Origin: Chloroflexota bacterium
GTDB taxonomy: Bacteria > Chloroflexota > Anaerolineae > Anaerolineales > UBA11657
DNA length: 6,170 nucleotides
NCBI GenBank assembly: GCA_003670425.1
Contig: QWRL01000145.1
Span: 1 to 6,170 of the forward strand
Direction of reading: 5' to 3'
Each line of letters starts with the position of its first letter. Position 1 is the stretch's first letter. The notes under the pieces were generated by a model that worked only from the letters and a program-made list of their open reading frames with translations, searched no databases and was not told where the DNA came from. Shown piece after piece: positions 1 through 5,485 of the stretch. The translations under genes and the position numbers were made by a program.

Positions 1-1
1 C

Positions 2-259
2 GAACAAGAGTACTTTGAGTTTGTGGTGCGCGATTGGGTGCCTAATATGACCAAGCTCGGCATCCAGCCCGTAGACGCCTGGTACACCATCTACGGCGAG
101 TGCCCGCAAATCCTCACCGCCGGCACGGCCGCGGACGCCGGCACCATGCACCGCATTCTGGCCAGCGATGACTGGCTGCGGCAGAGGCAAAAACTCTGCG
201 AATATGTTGACAACCTGAACCAGAAAGTAATCACAGCAACCGGCGGCTTCCAGCTCTAG
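2..259 (+). CDS. C-terminal part of a small protein, probably a dimeric alpha/beta-barrel (NIPSNAP-like) domain
   Basis: The reading frame is already open at the left edge (residues EQEYFEF before the first possible GTG at 23), so the gene is cut at its 5' end. It ends at TAG 257-259. The visible 86 residues have an amphipathic helix (around YFEFVVRDWVPNMTKLG), a strand carrying AWYTIYGECPQIL, then a helix with M-x-x-I-L-A-S-D-D-W, a second helix (LCEYVDNLNQKV) and a short C-terminal tail. This order, together with the 'W...YGE.PQ' strand, resembles ferredoxin-like dimeric alpha/beta-barrel proteins of the NIPSNAP/EthD kind, many of which have no known function. The family call is by pattern recognition only. 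No catalytic residues can be assigned. The desulfurase gene starts 11 bp downstream, so the two may be co-transcribed, but nothing here links this protein to sulfur transfer. Confidence 0.6.
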   Translation, partial: EQEYFEFVVRDWVPNMTKLGIQPVDAWYTIYGECPQILTAGTAADAGTMHRILASDDWLRQRQKLCEYVDNLNQKVITATGGFQL

Positions 260-270
260 GCACTGCAGGC

Positions 271-1422
271 ATGCGTCCGCCGGTTTACCTTGACCACGCT
301 GCCACCACCCCGGTGGCACCAGAAGTATTGGCGGCCATGCTGCCGTACTTTAGCGCGCAGTTTGGCAATCCAAGCTCAATCCATCGCTGGGGCCAGCAGG
401 CCGAGCACGCCATGTACGCTGCGCGCCAGCAGCTGGCAGCCGGCCTGAACTGCAGCCCCGATGAAATTTTTTTTACCGGCGGCGGCAGCGAAAGCGACAA
501 CCTTGCGCTGCGCGGCGCAGCGCTGGCAGCGCAGGCTGCCGGACGCGGCCGCCACCTGATTACCACAGCGGTGGAGCATCACGCGGTGCTGCACACAGCG
601 CAGCAACTGCGCGACCATTTTGACTTTGACCTGACGCTGCTGGCGGTGGATGCCCACGCTTGCGTCAGCGCGCAACAACTGGCAGATGCAATCCGGCCGG
701 ACACCGTGCTGGTTTCACTGATGCTGGCCAACAACGAGGTGGGCAGCTTGCAGCCGGTGGCGGAACTTGCAGCTGTGGCCCGCGCGCACGGCGTGTTGTT
801 TCACACAGACGCAGTGCAGGCTGCAAGCCAGCTGGAGCTGGATGTGCAGGCACTGGGTGTGGACCTGCTCTCGCTCGGCGCACACAAGTTCTACGGACCC
901 AAAGGTGTGGGCGCACTGTATGTGCGGCGCGGCACGCAAATGCTGGCTGTTCAAACCGGCGGCAGCCAGGAACACGGCCTGCGCGCCGGAACACAAAATG
1001 TGCCGCTGATTGCCGGCATGGCGGCAGCGCTGCAGCTTGTGCTGCAGCGGCGCGCCCCCGGCAAACCGCACCTTGGGCAGCTGCGCGGCCGCCTGGTTGC
1101 CGGCGTGCCGCAGCCGGGGCCGGAGAGGCGGGCTAGCCGCCCCCCGCCCCAGCGCCCGCCCAACCATGCAAGCTTTGTGTTCCGGGAAGTAGACGGCAAC
1201 GCGCTGCTCATGCGCTTGGATTTGGAGGGCGTAGCTGCCAGCTCCGGGTCCGCCTGCAAGACTGGCGACCCGCGCCCTTCCAGCGTGCTGCTGGCAATGG
1301 GTGCGCAACCGGATTGGGCGCGCGGATCTCTGCGCCTGAGCGTTGGGCGCGCCACCACAGCGGCGGATGTGGACTACGCTGTGCAAACTGTGGAACGCTG
1401 CGTTGCGGCGCTGCGCAAATGA
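271..1422 (+). CDS. iscS: Class I cysteine desulfurase (NifS/IscS family)
   Basis: This is a PLP enzyme that removes sulfur from L-cysteine, giving alanine and an enzyme persulfide that is passed to thiolation or Fe-S partners. The 383 residues match the usual family length. Visible landmarks are the N-terminal YLDHAATTP (6-14), FGNPSS (31-36), the cofactor-ring His in VEHHAV (101-106), LANNEVG (152-158), the PLP Asp in HTDAVQ (178-183), the Schiff-base Lys206 in AHKFYGPKG, and the sulfur-carrying Cys329 in SSGSACKTG. The long loop after Cys329 marks class I. The ATG at 271 puts YLDHAATTP at the expected N-terminal position; the Shine-Dalgarno is weak. Residues about 280-297 are rich in Pro and Arg and diverge from the usual T-G-H-P block, although the length is kept. 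The stop codon overlaps the mnmA start (ATGA), so the likely main acceptor is MnmA, as known for YrvO-MnmA in Bacillus. The symbol indicates the family; nifS or an unnamed paralogue would fit equally well. Confidence 0.93.
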   Translation: MRPPVYLDHAATTPVAPEVLAAMLPYFSAQFGNPSSIHRWGQQAEHAMYAARQQLAAGLNCSPDEIFFTGGGSESDNLALRGAALAAQAAGRGRHLITTAVEHHAVLHTAQQLRDHFDFDLTLLAVDAHACVSAQQLADAIRPDTVLVSLMLANNEVGSLQPVAELAAVARAHGVLFHTDAVQAASQLELDVQALGVDLLSLGAHKFYGPKGVGALYVRRGTQMLAVQTGGSQEHGLRAGTQNVPLIAGMAAALQLVLQRRAPGKPHLGQLRGRLVAGVPQPGPERRASRPPPQRPPNHASFVFREVDGNALLMRLDLEGVAASSGSACKTGDPRPSSVLLAMGAQPDWARGSLRLSVGRATTAADVDYAVQTVERCVAALRK

Positions 1423-2528
1423 CCAGCGCAGCCGCAGACAAGCGCGCAAACGCCGGCACTCGCGTGGTGATTGCCATGAGCGGCGGGGTTGACAGCTCAG
1501 TGGCGGCAGCGCTGCTGGTGGAGCAGGGCTACGATGTGATCGGCCTGATGCTGCGCTTGTGGAGCGATGCGCCCGCATCCGCTGCGCACGGCGGCCACAA
1601 CAAATGCTGCGCGCCAGACGCGATCATCGAGGCCCGCGCGATTGCCGGCCAGCTTGCAATTCCATTTTATGTGGTGGACGCCCAGCAGATTTTTCGCGAG
1701 CAGGTGGTGCAGTTTTTTCTGGATGGCTATAGCGCGGGCACCACACCCAATCCATGCCTGGAATGCAACCGCCACATTCGCTGGACGTTTCTGCTGAATG
1801 AAGCGCTGAGCCTCGGTGCGCAGTATCTGGCCACCGGCCACTTTGCGCGCGTGCAGCAGCTGCCCGCAAGCTGGCAGCTGTTGCGCGGGACGGATGCCGC
1901 CAAGGACCAATCCTATGTGCTGAGCGTGCTGAACCAGCAGCAGCTGGCGCACGCCATGTTTCCAGTTGGCGCTTACACAAAGGCAGAGGTGCGCGAACTT
2001 GCGCGGGGCTTTGGCCTGCCGGTGCACAGCCGCCGGGACAGCCAGGACTTGTGCTTCTTGCCGGACGGCGACTACCGCCCGTTTCTGCAGCAGCACGCGC
2101 CCGCTGCGCTCAAGCCCGGGGCAATCACAGACAGCTCCGGCCGCCAAGTTGGTGTGCATGCCGGCTTGCCGCTTTACACCATCGGGCAGCGCAAGGGCCT
2201 GCGGCTGGCCGGGCCGGAACCGCAGTACGTGGTGGCAATGGATGCAGCGACCAATACGCTGTGTGTCGGCCCGCGCACAGCGCTTGAAAGCACGCGCCTG
2301 CGCGCAGAGAGGGTAAACTGGGTTGCGGGCACGGTGCCCGCGGCTGCGTTCCAAGCGCAGGTGCAAATTCGCGCGCATGGCACACCCGCAGCAGCGCGCA
2401 TCATGCCGGAGGGCAGCGATGAAGCCACAGTGGAATTTGAAGCAGCGGTGCAAAGTGCAACACCCGGACAGGCTGCAGTTTTTTATGCGGGCGCAGAAGT
2501 TCTGGGCGGCGGAGTAATTGCGCCATGA
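1419..2528 (+). CDS. mnmA: tRNA-specific 2-thiouridylase MnmA
   Basis: MnmA is a cytoplasmic ATP-dependent enzyme that adenylates U34 of tRNA-Lys, -Glu and -Gln and replaces O2 with sulfur, giving s2U34. The 369 residues are family length. The N-terminal PP-loop ATP pyrophosphatase motif SGGVDSS is at 21-27. The two catalytic cysteines are Cys113 in TPNPCLECN and Cys212 in SQDLCFL, with ATGHFAR (138-144), KDQSYVL (162-168) and the later YTIGQRKGL in their usual order, followed by the C-terminal beta-barrel domain. The frame stays open upstream to 1314, but that part would overlap the desulfurase active-site codons. The ATG at 1419 sits in an ATGA overlap with the desulfurase stop and leaves a normal short leader before the PP-loop. 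Translational coupling is therefore likely, since no Shine-Dalgarno is visible. The stop overlaps the next gene in the same way. No TusA-E genes are nearby, which fits direct sulfur transfer from the desulfurase (inference). Confidence 0.96.
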   Translation: MTSAAADKRANAGTRVVIAMSGGVDSSVAAALLVEQGYDVIGLMLRLWSDAPASAAHGGHNKCCAPDAIIEARAIAGQLAIPFYVVDAQQIFREQVVQFFLDGYSAGTTPNPCLECNRHIRWTFLLNEALSLGAQYLATGHFARVQQLPASWQLLRGTDAAKDQSYVLSVLNQQQLAHAMFPVGAYTKAEVRELARGFGLPVHSRRDSQDLCFLPDGDYRPFLQQHAPAALKPGAITDSSGRQVGVHAGLPLYTIGQRKGLRLAGPEPQYVVAMDAATNTLCVGPRTALESTRLRAERVNWVAGTVPAAAFQAQVQIRAHGTPAAARIMPEGSDEATVEFEAAVQSATPGQAAVFYAGAEVLGGGVIAP

Positions 2529-2794
2529 TGACACCGCATTATTTATTTGCATTGGCGCTTGCCACCTTTTTTGGGGCGCTGTTCCATTTGGTGCGCGGCG
2601 GCGGAGCTACGCGCCTGCTGCTGTATCTGGCCTGCAGCTGGGCGGGCTTCGCGGTCGGGCAGGCAGTTGCGCCGTACATTGGGCTTGACCTGCCCACGGT
2701 GGGCCCGCTGCATGTTGTTGAAGCGGCAACGTGCGCCTTGCTGTTGATGTTGGGCGCATCTGTGCTGGTGCTCAAGGAGCCGGCAAGAGAGTAG
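2525..2794 (+). CDS. Small conserved-type three-helix membrane protein of unknown function
   Basis: This 89-residue protein is almost entirely hydrophobic, with three predicted membrane helices at about 5-22, 30-52 and 62-82. The link between the first two is short and basic (VRGGGATR), and the tail is charged (KEPARE). The GALFHLVRGG and GPLHVVEA stretches, each with a His near a helix, recall small uncharacterised membrane proteins of Chloroflexota, but no named family is claimed. Translation can start at either of two adjacent ATGs (2525 and 2528). The first overlaps the mnmA stop as ATGA, and a GGAG lies 10 bases upstream at 2511-2514. It is therefore probably the last gene of the desulfurase-mnmA transcript. 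A link to tRNA thiolation is not supported by the sequence and may only reflect operon position. Confidence 0.75.
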   Translation: MMTPHYLFALALATFFGALFHLVRGGGATRLLLYLACSWAGFAVGQAVAPYIGLDLPTVGPLHVVEAATCALLLMLGASVLVLKEPARE

Positions 2795-2813
2795 GATCTT
2801 TTGCTGCGGCAAA

Positions 2814-2819
2814 TATAAT
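2814..2819 (+). promoter_or_regulatory. Perfect -10 box (TATAAT) of a probable leaderless promoter
   Basis: TATAAT is followed by exactly seven bases (TACACTC) and then the ATG at 2827. Transcription normally starts 6-8 bases after a -10 box, so the mRNA would begin at or next to the start codon. No Shine-Dalgarno precedes this ATG and no convincing -35 hexamer is seen at 16-18 bp. The same spacing occurs before the minus-strand gene at 5271. The consensus match is seen directly; promoter activity is inferred. Confidence 0.6.
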
Positions 2820-2826
2820 TACACTC

Positions 2827-3234
2827 ATGGAAGAAAGCCCGCGGCAAGCAGTCCCCGGTGGCAAGCGCGCGCGGCGCTGGGCACTGCCTGTACTGGCGGC
2901 TGTGATGCTCGTGATCGCAAGCGGTGCCGTAGCCATCGCGTTTGTGTCGCCCGCAGCACTCAGCACCCTGCGCGACCTGCTGATTGTCTGGATTGCGCTG
3001 GCGGCGCTGCTGGCCGGCGTGGCGCTGGTGGTGCTGGCACAGCAGCTGGCGCAGCTGGCGCGCACGCTGCGCGAGGAAATCAAGCCGATGCTTGAGGACG
3101 TGGGTGATACAATTTCAACCGTGCAGGGCACAGCGCGTTTCTTGAGCGAAAATCTGGCGGAGCCGGTGATCAAGGTGAGCACCAGCATTGCGTTGTTGCG
3201 CCGGCTGCTGGCGCTTTTTACTTCTGGGCGCTAG
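2827..3234 (+). CDS. DUF948-like membrane protein with two helices and an amphipathic C-terminal segment
   Basis: The protein has 135 residues. A short basic N-terminal segment (GGKRARR, 11-17) is followed by hydrophobic helices at about 19-40 and 50-70, then a long amphipathic, probably helical region (72-122) that includes LREEIKPMLEDVGDTIS and TARFLSENLAEPVIKV. This order of membrane anchor followed by an 'EEI.P.LE......I..V..TA.F....L..P...' helix resembles DUF948 proteins, which often neighbour YtxH genes in Gram-positive bacteria and Chloroflexota; one such YtxH gene follows here. The function is unknown, and a role at the cell envelope is only suggested by topology. The ATG at 2827 was chosen over in-frame codons back to 2731 because those would run through the preceding gene, and because a perfect TATAAT lies 7 bp before 2827. 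The unusually short 5' region suggests a leaderless message. Confidence 0.75.
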   Translation: MEESPRQAVPGGKRARRWALPVLAAVMLVIASGAVAIAFVSPAALSTLRDLLIVWIALAALLAGVALVVLAQQLAQLARTLREEIKPMLEDVGDTISTVQGTARFLSENLAEPVIKVSTSIALLRRLLALFTSGR

Positions 3235-3250
3235 CTTGCAAAATTACTTT

Positions 3251-3269
3251 GCGGCACAATTTGTGCCGC
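3251..3269. promoter_or_regulatory. Perfect 9-bp palindrome between the DUF948-like and YtxH genes
   Basis: The arms GCGGCACAA (3251-3259) and TTGTGCCGC (3261-3269) are exact reverse complements around one central T. The site lies 16 bp after one stop codon and 40 bp before the next ATG. As RNA it would fold as a 7-bp GC-rich stem with a 5-nt loop, but only TTGATT follows, so it makes a poor intrinsic terminator. As DNA it could be an operator for the YtxH gene, since it overlaps a possible -35 (TTGTGC, 3261-3266) with TATTTT at 3286-3291 spaced 19 bp downstream. Both roles remain possible. Confidence 0.45.
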
Positions 3270-3295
3270 TTGATTAGCAGACAAATATTTTCTTT

Positions 3296-3302
3296 GGAGA
3301 AG
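3296..3302 (+). promoter_or_regulatory. Shine-Dalgarno of the YtxH gene
   Basis: GGAGAAG, the best ribosome binding site in the window, ends 7 bases before the ATG at 3310. It fixes that start and shows that this organism does use Shine-Dalgarno sites, in contrast to the apparently leaderless genes at 2827 and 5271. Confidence 0.75.
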
Positions 3303-3309
3303 TTAAGTT

Positions 3310-3606
3310 ATGTCAAACAATAGCAGCGACTCGGGCGCATTTGTGGTCGGTTTCATTGTGGGCGGGCTGGTGGGCGCGGCCGTGGCGCTGCTGCTTGCAC
3401 CCCAAACCGGCGAGGAGACGCGCTCGGACTTAATGCGCAAGGGCATTGAGCTGCGCGAGCGTGGCGAGAGTGCACTGCACGAGGCGCGCGTGCGCGCAGA
3501 AGAGCTTGCGGCGGAAGCTTCCGAGTGGGCCAAGCACACCGCTGACGATGTTGCCAAGGGTGCGCGCAGCAAAATGCGCGGCAAGGCAGCAGACGGCGAA
3601 GCCTAA
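3310..3606 (+). CDS. YtxH domain-containing protein
   Basis: The protein has 98 residues. A polar N-terminus (SNNSSDSG) precedes one glycine-rich membrane helix (about 10-30), which runs into the hallmark LLLAPQTGEETR (27-38) of YtxH/GvpP-like proteins. The remaining 60 residues are charged and probably form a long helix or coiled coil (repeated R, E and A, with ELRERGESALHEARVRAEEL), ending in a basic then acidic tail (KMRGKAADGEA). YtxH proteins are small membrane-anchored proteins, often stress-induced, and their molecular role is not known. The start is fixed by a strong GGAGAAG. The gene ends 30 bp from the convergent nnr stop. The preceding DUF948-like gene is a frequent partner, so the pair probably works together at the membrane (inference). 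Confidence 0.88.
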   Translation: MSNNSSDSGAFVVGFIVGGLVGAAVALLLAPQTGEETRSDLMRKGIELRERGESALHEARVRAEELAAEASEWAKHTADDVAKGARSKMRGKAADGEA

Positions 3607-3615
3607 ACGCCAAAC

Positions 3616-3637
3616 GCTGCGCAGAGCCGTGCGCAGC
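3616..3637. terminator. Stem-loop between convergent genes, possible bidirectional terminator
   Basis: An 8-bp perfect stem, GCTGCGCA (3616-3623) paired with TGCGCAGC (3630-3637), encloses a 6-base loop. It starts 10 bp after the YtxH stop and reaches into the nnr stop codon on the other strand. Position and GC-rich stem fit a shared terminator, but neither side has a good T-tract, so the call is tentative. Confidence 0.4.
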
Positions 3638-5271
3638 TAAGCTGCACCGACAGCATTCAGCGCCGCCGGAATAGCGGCGAGCACATCGCTGGCTAGCACG
3701 CTGGCCAGCGCCCCCACGCGCGCGGCAGCCAGCTGTCCGGCAACTCCGTGCAAATACGCTGCCGCTAGCGCAGCCTCATACGGCGCAACGCCCTGCGCCA
3801 GCAGACCCGCCGTCATTCCCGCCAATACATCACCAGTGCCAGCGCGCGCCAGCGCCGGCGTGGCAAATGGCTGCACCGTCACGCGGCCATCGGGCGCAGC
3901 CACTACAGTGTAGGCGCCCTTCAACAGCACCACATGCCCCCATTGCGCGCTAAAGCGCAGCGCAACACCAATGCGGTCCGCCTGCACCGCGTCGCGCCCC
4001 AGCCCGCTGAGCACGCCCATCTCACCGGGATGCGGCGTAAGCACAGCCGGCGCAGGCAGGCGCAGCCACCATTCGTCGATGCCCAGCAGCAGCTTTAGTG
4101 CGTCAGCATCCACCACGGTAGGCGGCAGCTTTGCCGGCTGCGCGGCAGACGTGGCACGCGCGCTGCGCACGCCAAAGCCCATAGCGGATTCTTTTGCTCC
4201 CGGCTCGCCCTCCGCCAGCAGCTGGCGCAAAAATTCTGCCGTCGGCTTTTCCTGGCCCCAGCCGGGACCGATCAGCAGCGCGCTTGCCGCGCCCAGCCCT
4301 GTGCGCACAACTGCTGCCGCCTTGCCGGCAATCACGCCCATGTCTGCAGGCAGCAGCAGCCAGGTGGCTTCCGGCAGCTGCCCCGCAAGCATCGGATAAA
4401 TTGCATTGGGCACTGCGGCCGTCACCAAGCCGGCACCAATGCGGTAGGCAGCTGCCGCGGCAAGGTAAGCCGCGCCGGTGTAGTTAACCGAGCCCGCCAC
4501 AATGAGCGCCGTGCCAAACGTGCCCTTGTGTGCGCTGCGCGGGCGCGGCGGCAAACTTGCCAGCGCATCCGCTGCCGTTGCCAGCTGCGGCTTAATGGCC
4601 TGCAGCGCGGGCAAGTCCGCCGGCCAGCCGATGTCTGCCACATGCAAGTCACCAATGGCATCTGCACCAGCGAGGGATAGCTGCCCAAATTTAGCTGCGC
4701 CAAATGTCACCGTCAGGTCAGCGCGCAGCGTATCGCGGTCCAACTCGCCGGTGTCGCAGTCAAAGCCTGATGGGCAATCAACCGCGACTGTGAGCGCATT
4801 TGAAGTTTGAAGGATGTGCGCATGCGTCTTGCGCAGCAATTGCGCTGCGGCCTCGGGCATTGGCCGGCGCGCACCGGTGCCAAACAGCGCATCCACCACC
4901 ACGCGCGTGCCGCGCAGCACATTGGCAAACACCCGCAGGCGCTGGTCGCTCTCAGCATCGGCAACAAACACGTTTGCGGCGAGCGCACCAATTAATTGCG
5001 GGTCGGCGGCAGCGCGCGGCTTAAGGCAGTAAGCCTTGACGGCGGCCCCAGCCAGTGCCAAGTGACGCGCCGCCACCAGCCCGTCGCCACCGTTGTTGCC
5101 CGGCCCCACCAGCACCAGCACCTGCACGCCTTCCACACTGCCCAAGCGCCGGCTGATGGCAGCGGCCACCGCAGTGCCGGCCAGCTCCATCATGCTCTCG
5201 TACGAGACCCCGGCAGCGTGGGCTTGTGCCTCAAGCGCCCGCATCTGGGCGATTGTGGTGATCTTTGGCAT
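3637..5271 (-). CDS. nnr: Bifunctional NAD(P)H-hydrate epimerase / ADP-dependent NAD(P)H-hydrate dehydratase
   Basis: This is a metabolite-repair enzyme. The N-terminal YjeF_N (NnrE) half interconverts the R and S epimers of hydrated NAD(P)H, and the C-terminal ribokinase-like (NnrD) half dehydrates S-NAD(P)HX using ADP. The length of 544 residues is slightly above the usual ~500. The N-terminal half shows MMELAG (27-32), the nucleotide loop GPGNNGGDG (56-64), VDALFGTG with Asp127 (126-133) and AVDCPSGFDCDTGE (163-176). The C-terminal half starts near residue 248 with HKGTFGTALIVAGS, then YRIGAGLVTAAVP, VVDADAL (386-392), TPHPGE (412-417), LLKG (449-452) and the GTGDVLAG signature (478-485). 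An extra low-complexity stretch of about 28 residues (354-382) precedes VVDADAL. The ATG at 5271 begins MPKITTIAQMRALE, the normal start of the family, and has a -10 box 7 bp upstream. The gene is convergent with the plus-strand genes and appears to be its own unit. Confidence 0.96.
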   Translation of the reverse strand: MPKITTIAQMRALEAQAHAAGVSYESMMELAGTAVAAAISRRLGSVEGVQVLVLVGPGNNGGDGLVAARHLALAGAAVKAYCLKPRAAADPQLIGALAANVFVADAESDQRLRVFANVLRGTRVVVDALFGTGARRPMPEAAAQLLRKTHAHILQTSNALTVAVDCPSGFDCDTGELDRDTLRADLTVTFGAAKFGQLSLAGADAIGDLHVADIGWPADLPALQAIKPQLATAADALASLPPRPRSAHKGTFGTALIVAGSVNYTGAAYLAAAAAYRIGAGLVTAAVPNAIYPMLAGQLPEATWLLLPADMGVIAGKAAAVVRTGLGAASALLIGPGWGQEKPTAEFLRQLLAEGEPGAKESAMGFGVRSARATSAAQPAKLPPTVVDADALKLLLGIDEWWLRLPAPAVLTPHPGEMGVLSGLGRDAVQADRIGVALRFSAQWGHVVLLKGAYTVVAAPDGRVTVQPFATPALARAGTGDVLAGMTAGLLAQGVAPYEAALAAAYLHGVAGQLAAARVGALASVLASDVLAAIPAALNAVGAA

Positions 5272-5278
5272 ACGCGGG

Positions 5279-5284
5279 ATTTTA
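5279..5284 (-). promoter_or_regulatory. Extended -10 box of nnr, probable leaderless promoter
   Basis: On the minus strand TGCTAAAAT reads as an extended -10 (TGn followed by TAAAAT), then CCCGCGT (seven bases) and the ATG at 5271. A weak TTGGTG (5304-5309) lies 19 bp further upstream. No Shine-Dalgarno is present. The spacing is identical to that before the gene at 2827, which supports leaderless transcription (inference). Confidence 0.55.
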
Positions 5285-5309
5285 GCAGTTGTTGTGTGCG
5301 GCCCACCAA

Positions 5310-5337
5310 CAAATATAAAACCGCCACTTTGTAAGTG
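5310..5337 (-). terminator. Weak terminator-like hairpin downstream of the YHYH gene
   Basis: On the minus strand CACTT and AAGTG form a 5-bp stem with a 3-base centre (5325-5337), followed after a short GC-rich spacer by TTTTATATTTG (5320-5310). It lies between the YHYH stop and the nnr promoter, where a terminator is expected, but the stem is short and the T-tract is interrupted and distant. Confidence 0.25.
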
Positions 5338-5485
5338 ACCGTTGTTTTTACCCGCAAAGACTCAAGCGCCGGGCACGCTGCTTGAAGTTTGCGTGGCGCT
5401 AATTACGTCGCCAGTAGAAGCGTGCCGTCAAGCTGTAGGCTTGCCAAGCTTTTGAATACGGCAATTCGAACCGCCTGCGATGGAG
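5338..5485. other. Non-coding stretch with clustered short inverted repeats
   Basis: No convincing gene is seen here on either strand. The stretch holds several overlapping inverted repeats: GGCACGCT (5372-5379) with AGCGTGCC (5419-5426); TGGCG (5394-5398) with CGCCA (5409-5413) nested inside; AGCGCC (5365-5370) with GGCGCT (5395-5400); and CAAGC/GCTTG (5429-5433/5439-5443). CAAGCT is repeated directly at 5429 and 5445. It could be the 3' untranslated region of the YHYH gene, a structured RNA, or the decayed edge of an insertion. None of these can be proven from the sequence alone. Confidence 0.35.

Noticed and set aside
660..1136. Plus-strand open frame in another frame within the desulfurase; considered as evidence of a frameshift
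   Set aside because: The desulfurase frame is continuous and carries all motifs on both sides; the alternative frame gives only Arg/Ala/Gly/Cys-rich sequence.
1314..1418. N-terminal extension of MnmA
   Set aside because: It would overlap more than 100 bp of conserved desulfurase coding sequence and has no family counterpart; the ATG at 1419 in the ATGA overlap fits better.
715..1578. Long minus-strand open frame across the desulfurase gene
   Set aside because: It lies opposite a well-conserved desulfurase, its translation is rich in Arg, Ala, Cys and His without any recognisable motif, and long antisense frames are expected in GC-rich genes.
1497..2552. 351-codon minus-strand open frame opposite mnmA
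   Set aside because: It is antisense to all MnmA motifs and has a low-complexity Cys/Arg/His-rich translation with no family resemblance; it is a codon-bias shadow.
2731..2826. Upstream start for the DUF948-like gene
   Set aside because: It would overlap the preceding membrane-protein gene out of frame and read through the promoter-like TATAAT; the ATG at 2827 gives a normal basic N-terminus before the first helix.
5455..5480. TTCGAA with flanking bases resembling a tRNA T-loop, considered as a tRNA or attachment-site remnant
   Set aside because: Neither strand gives a 5-bp T-stem around a 7-base loop, and no acceptor, D or anticodon arm can be placed at proper distance.
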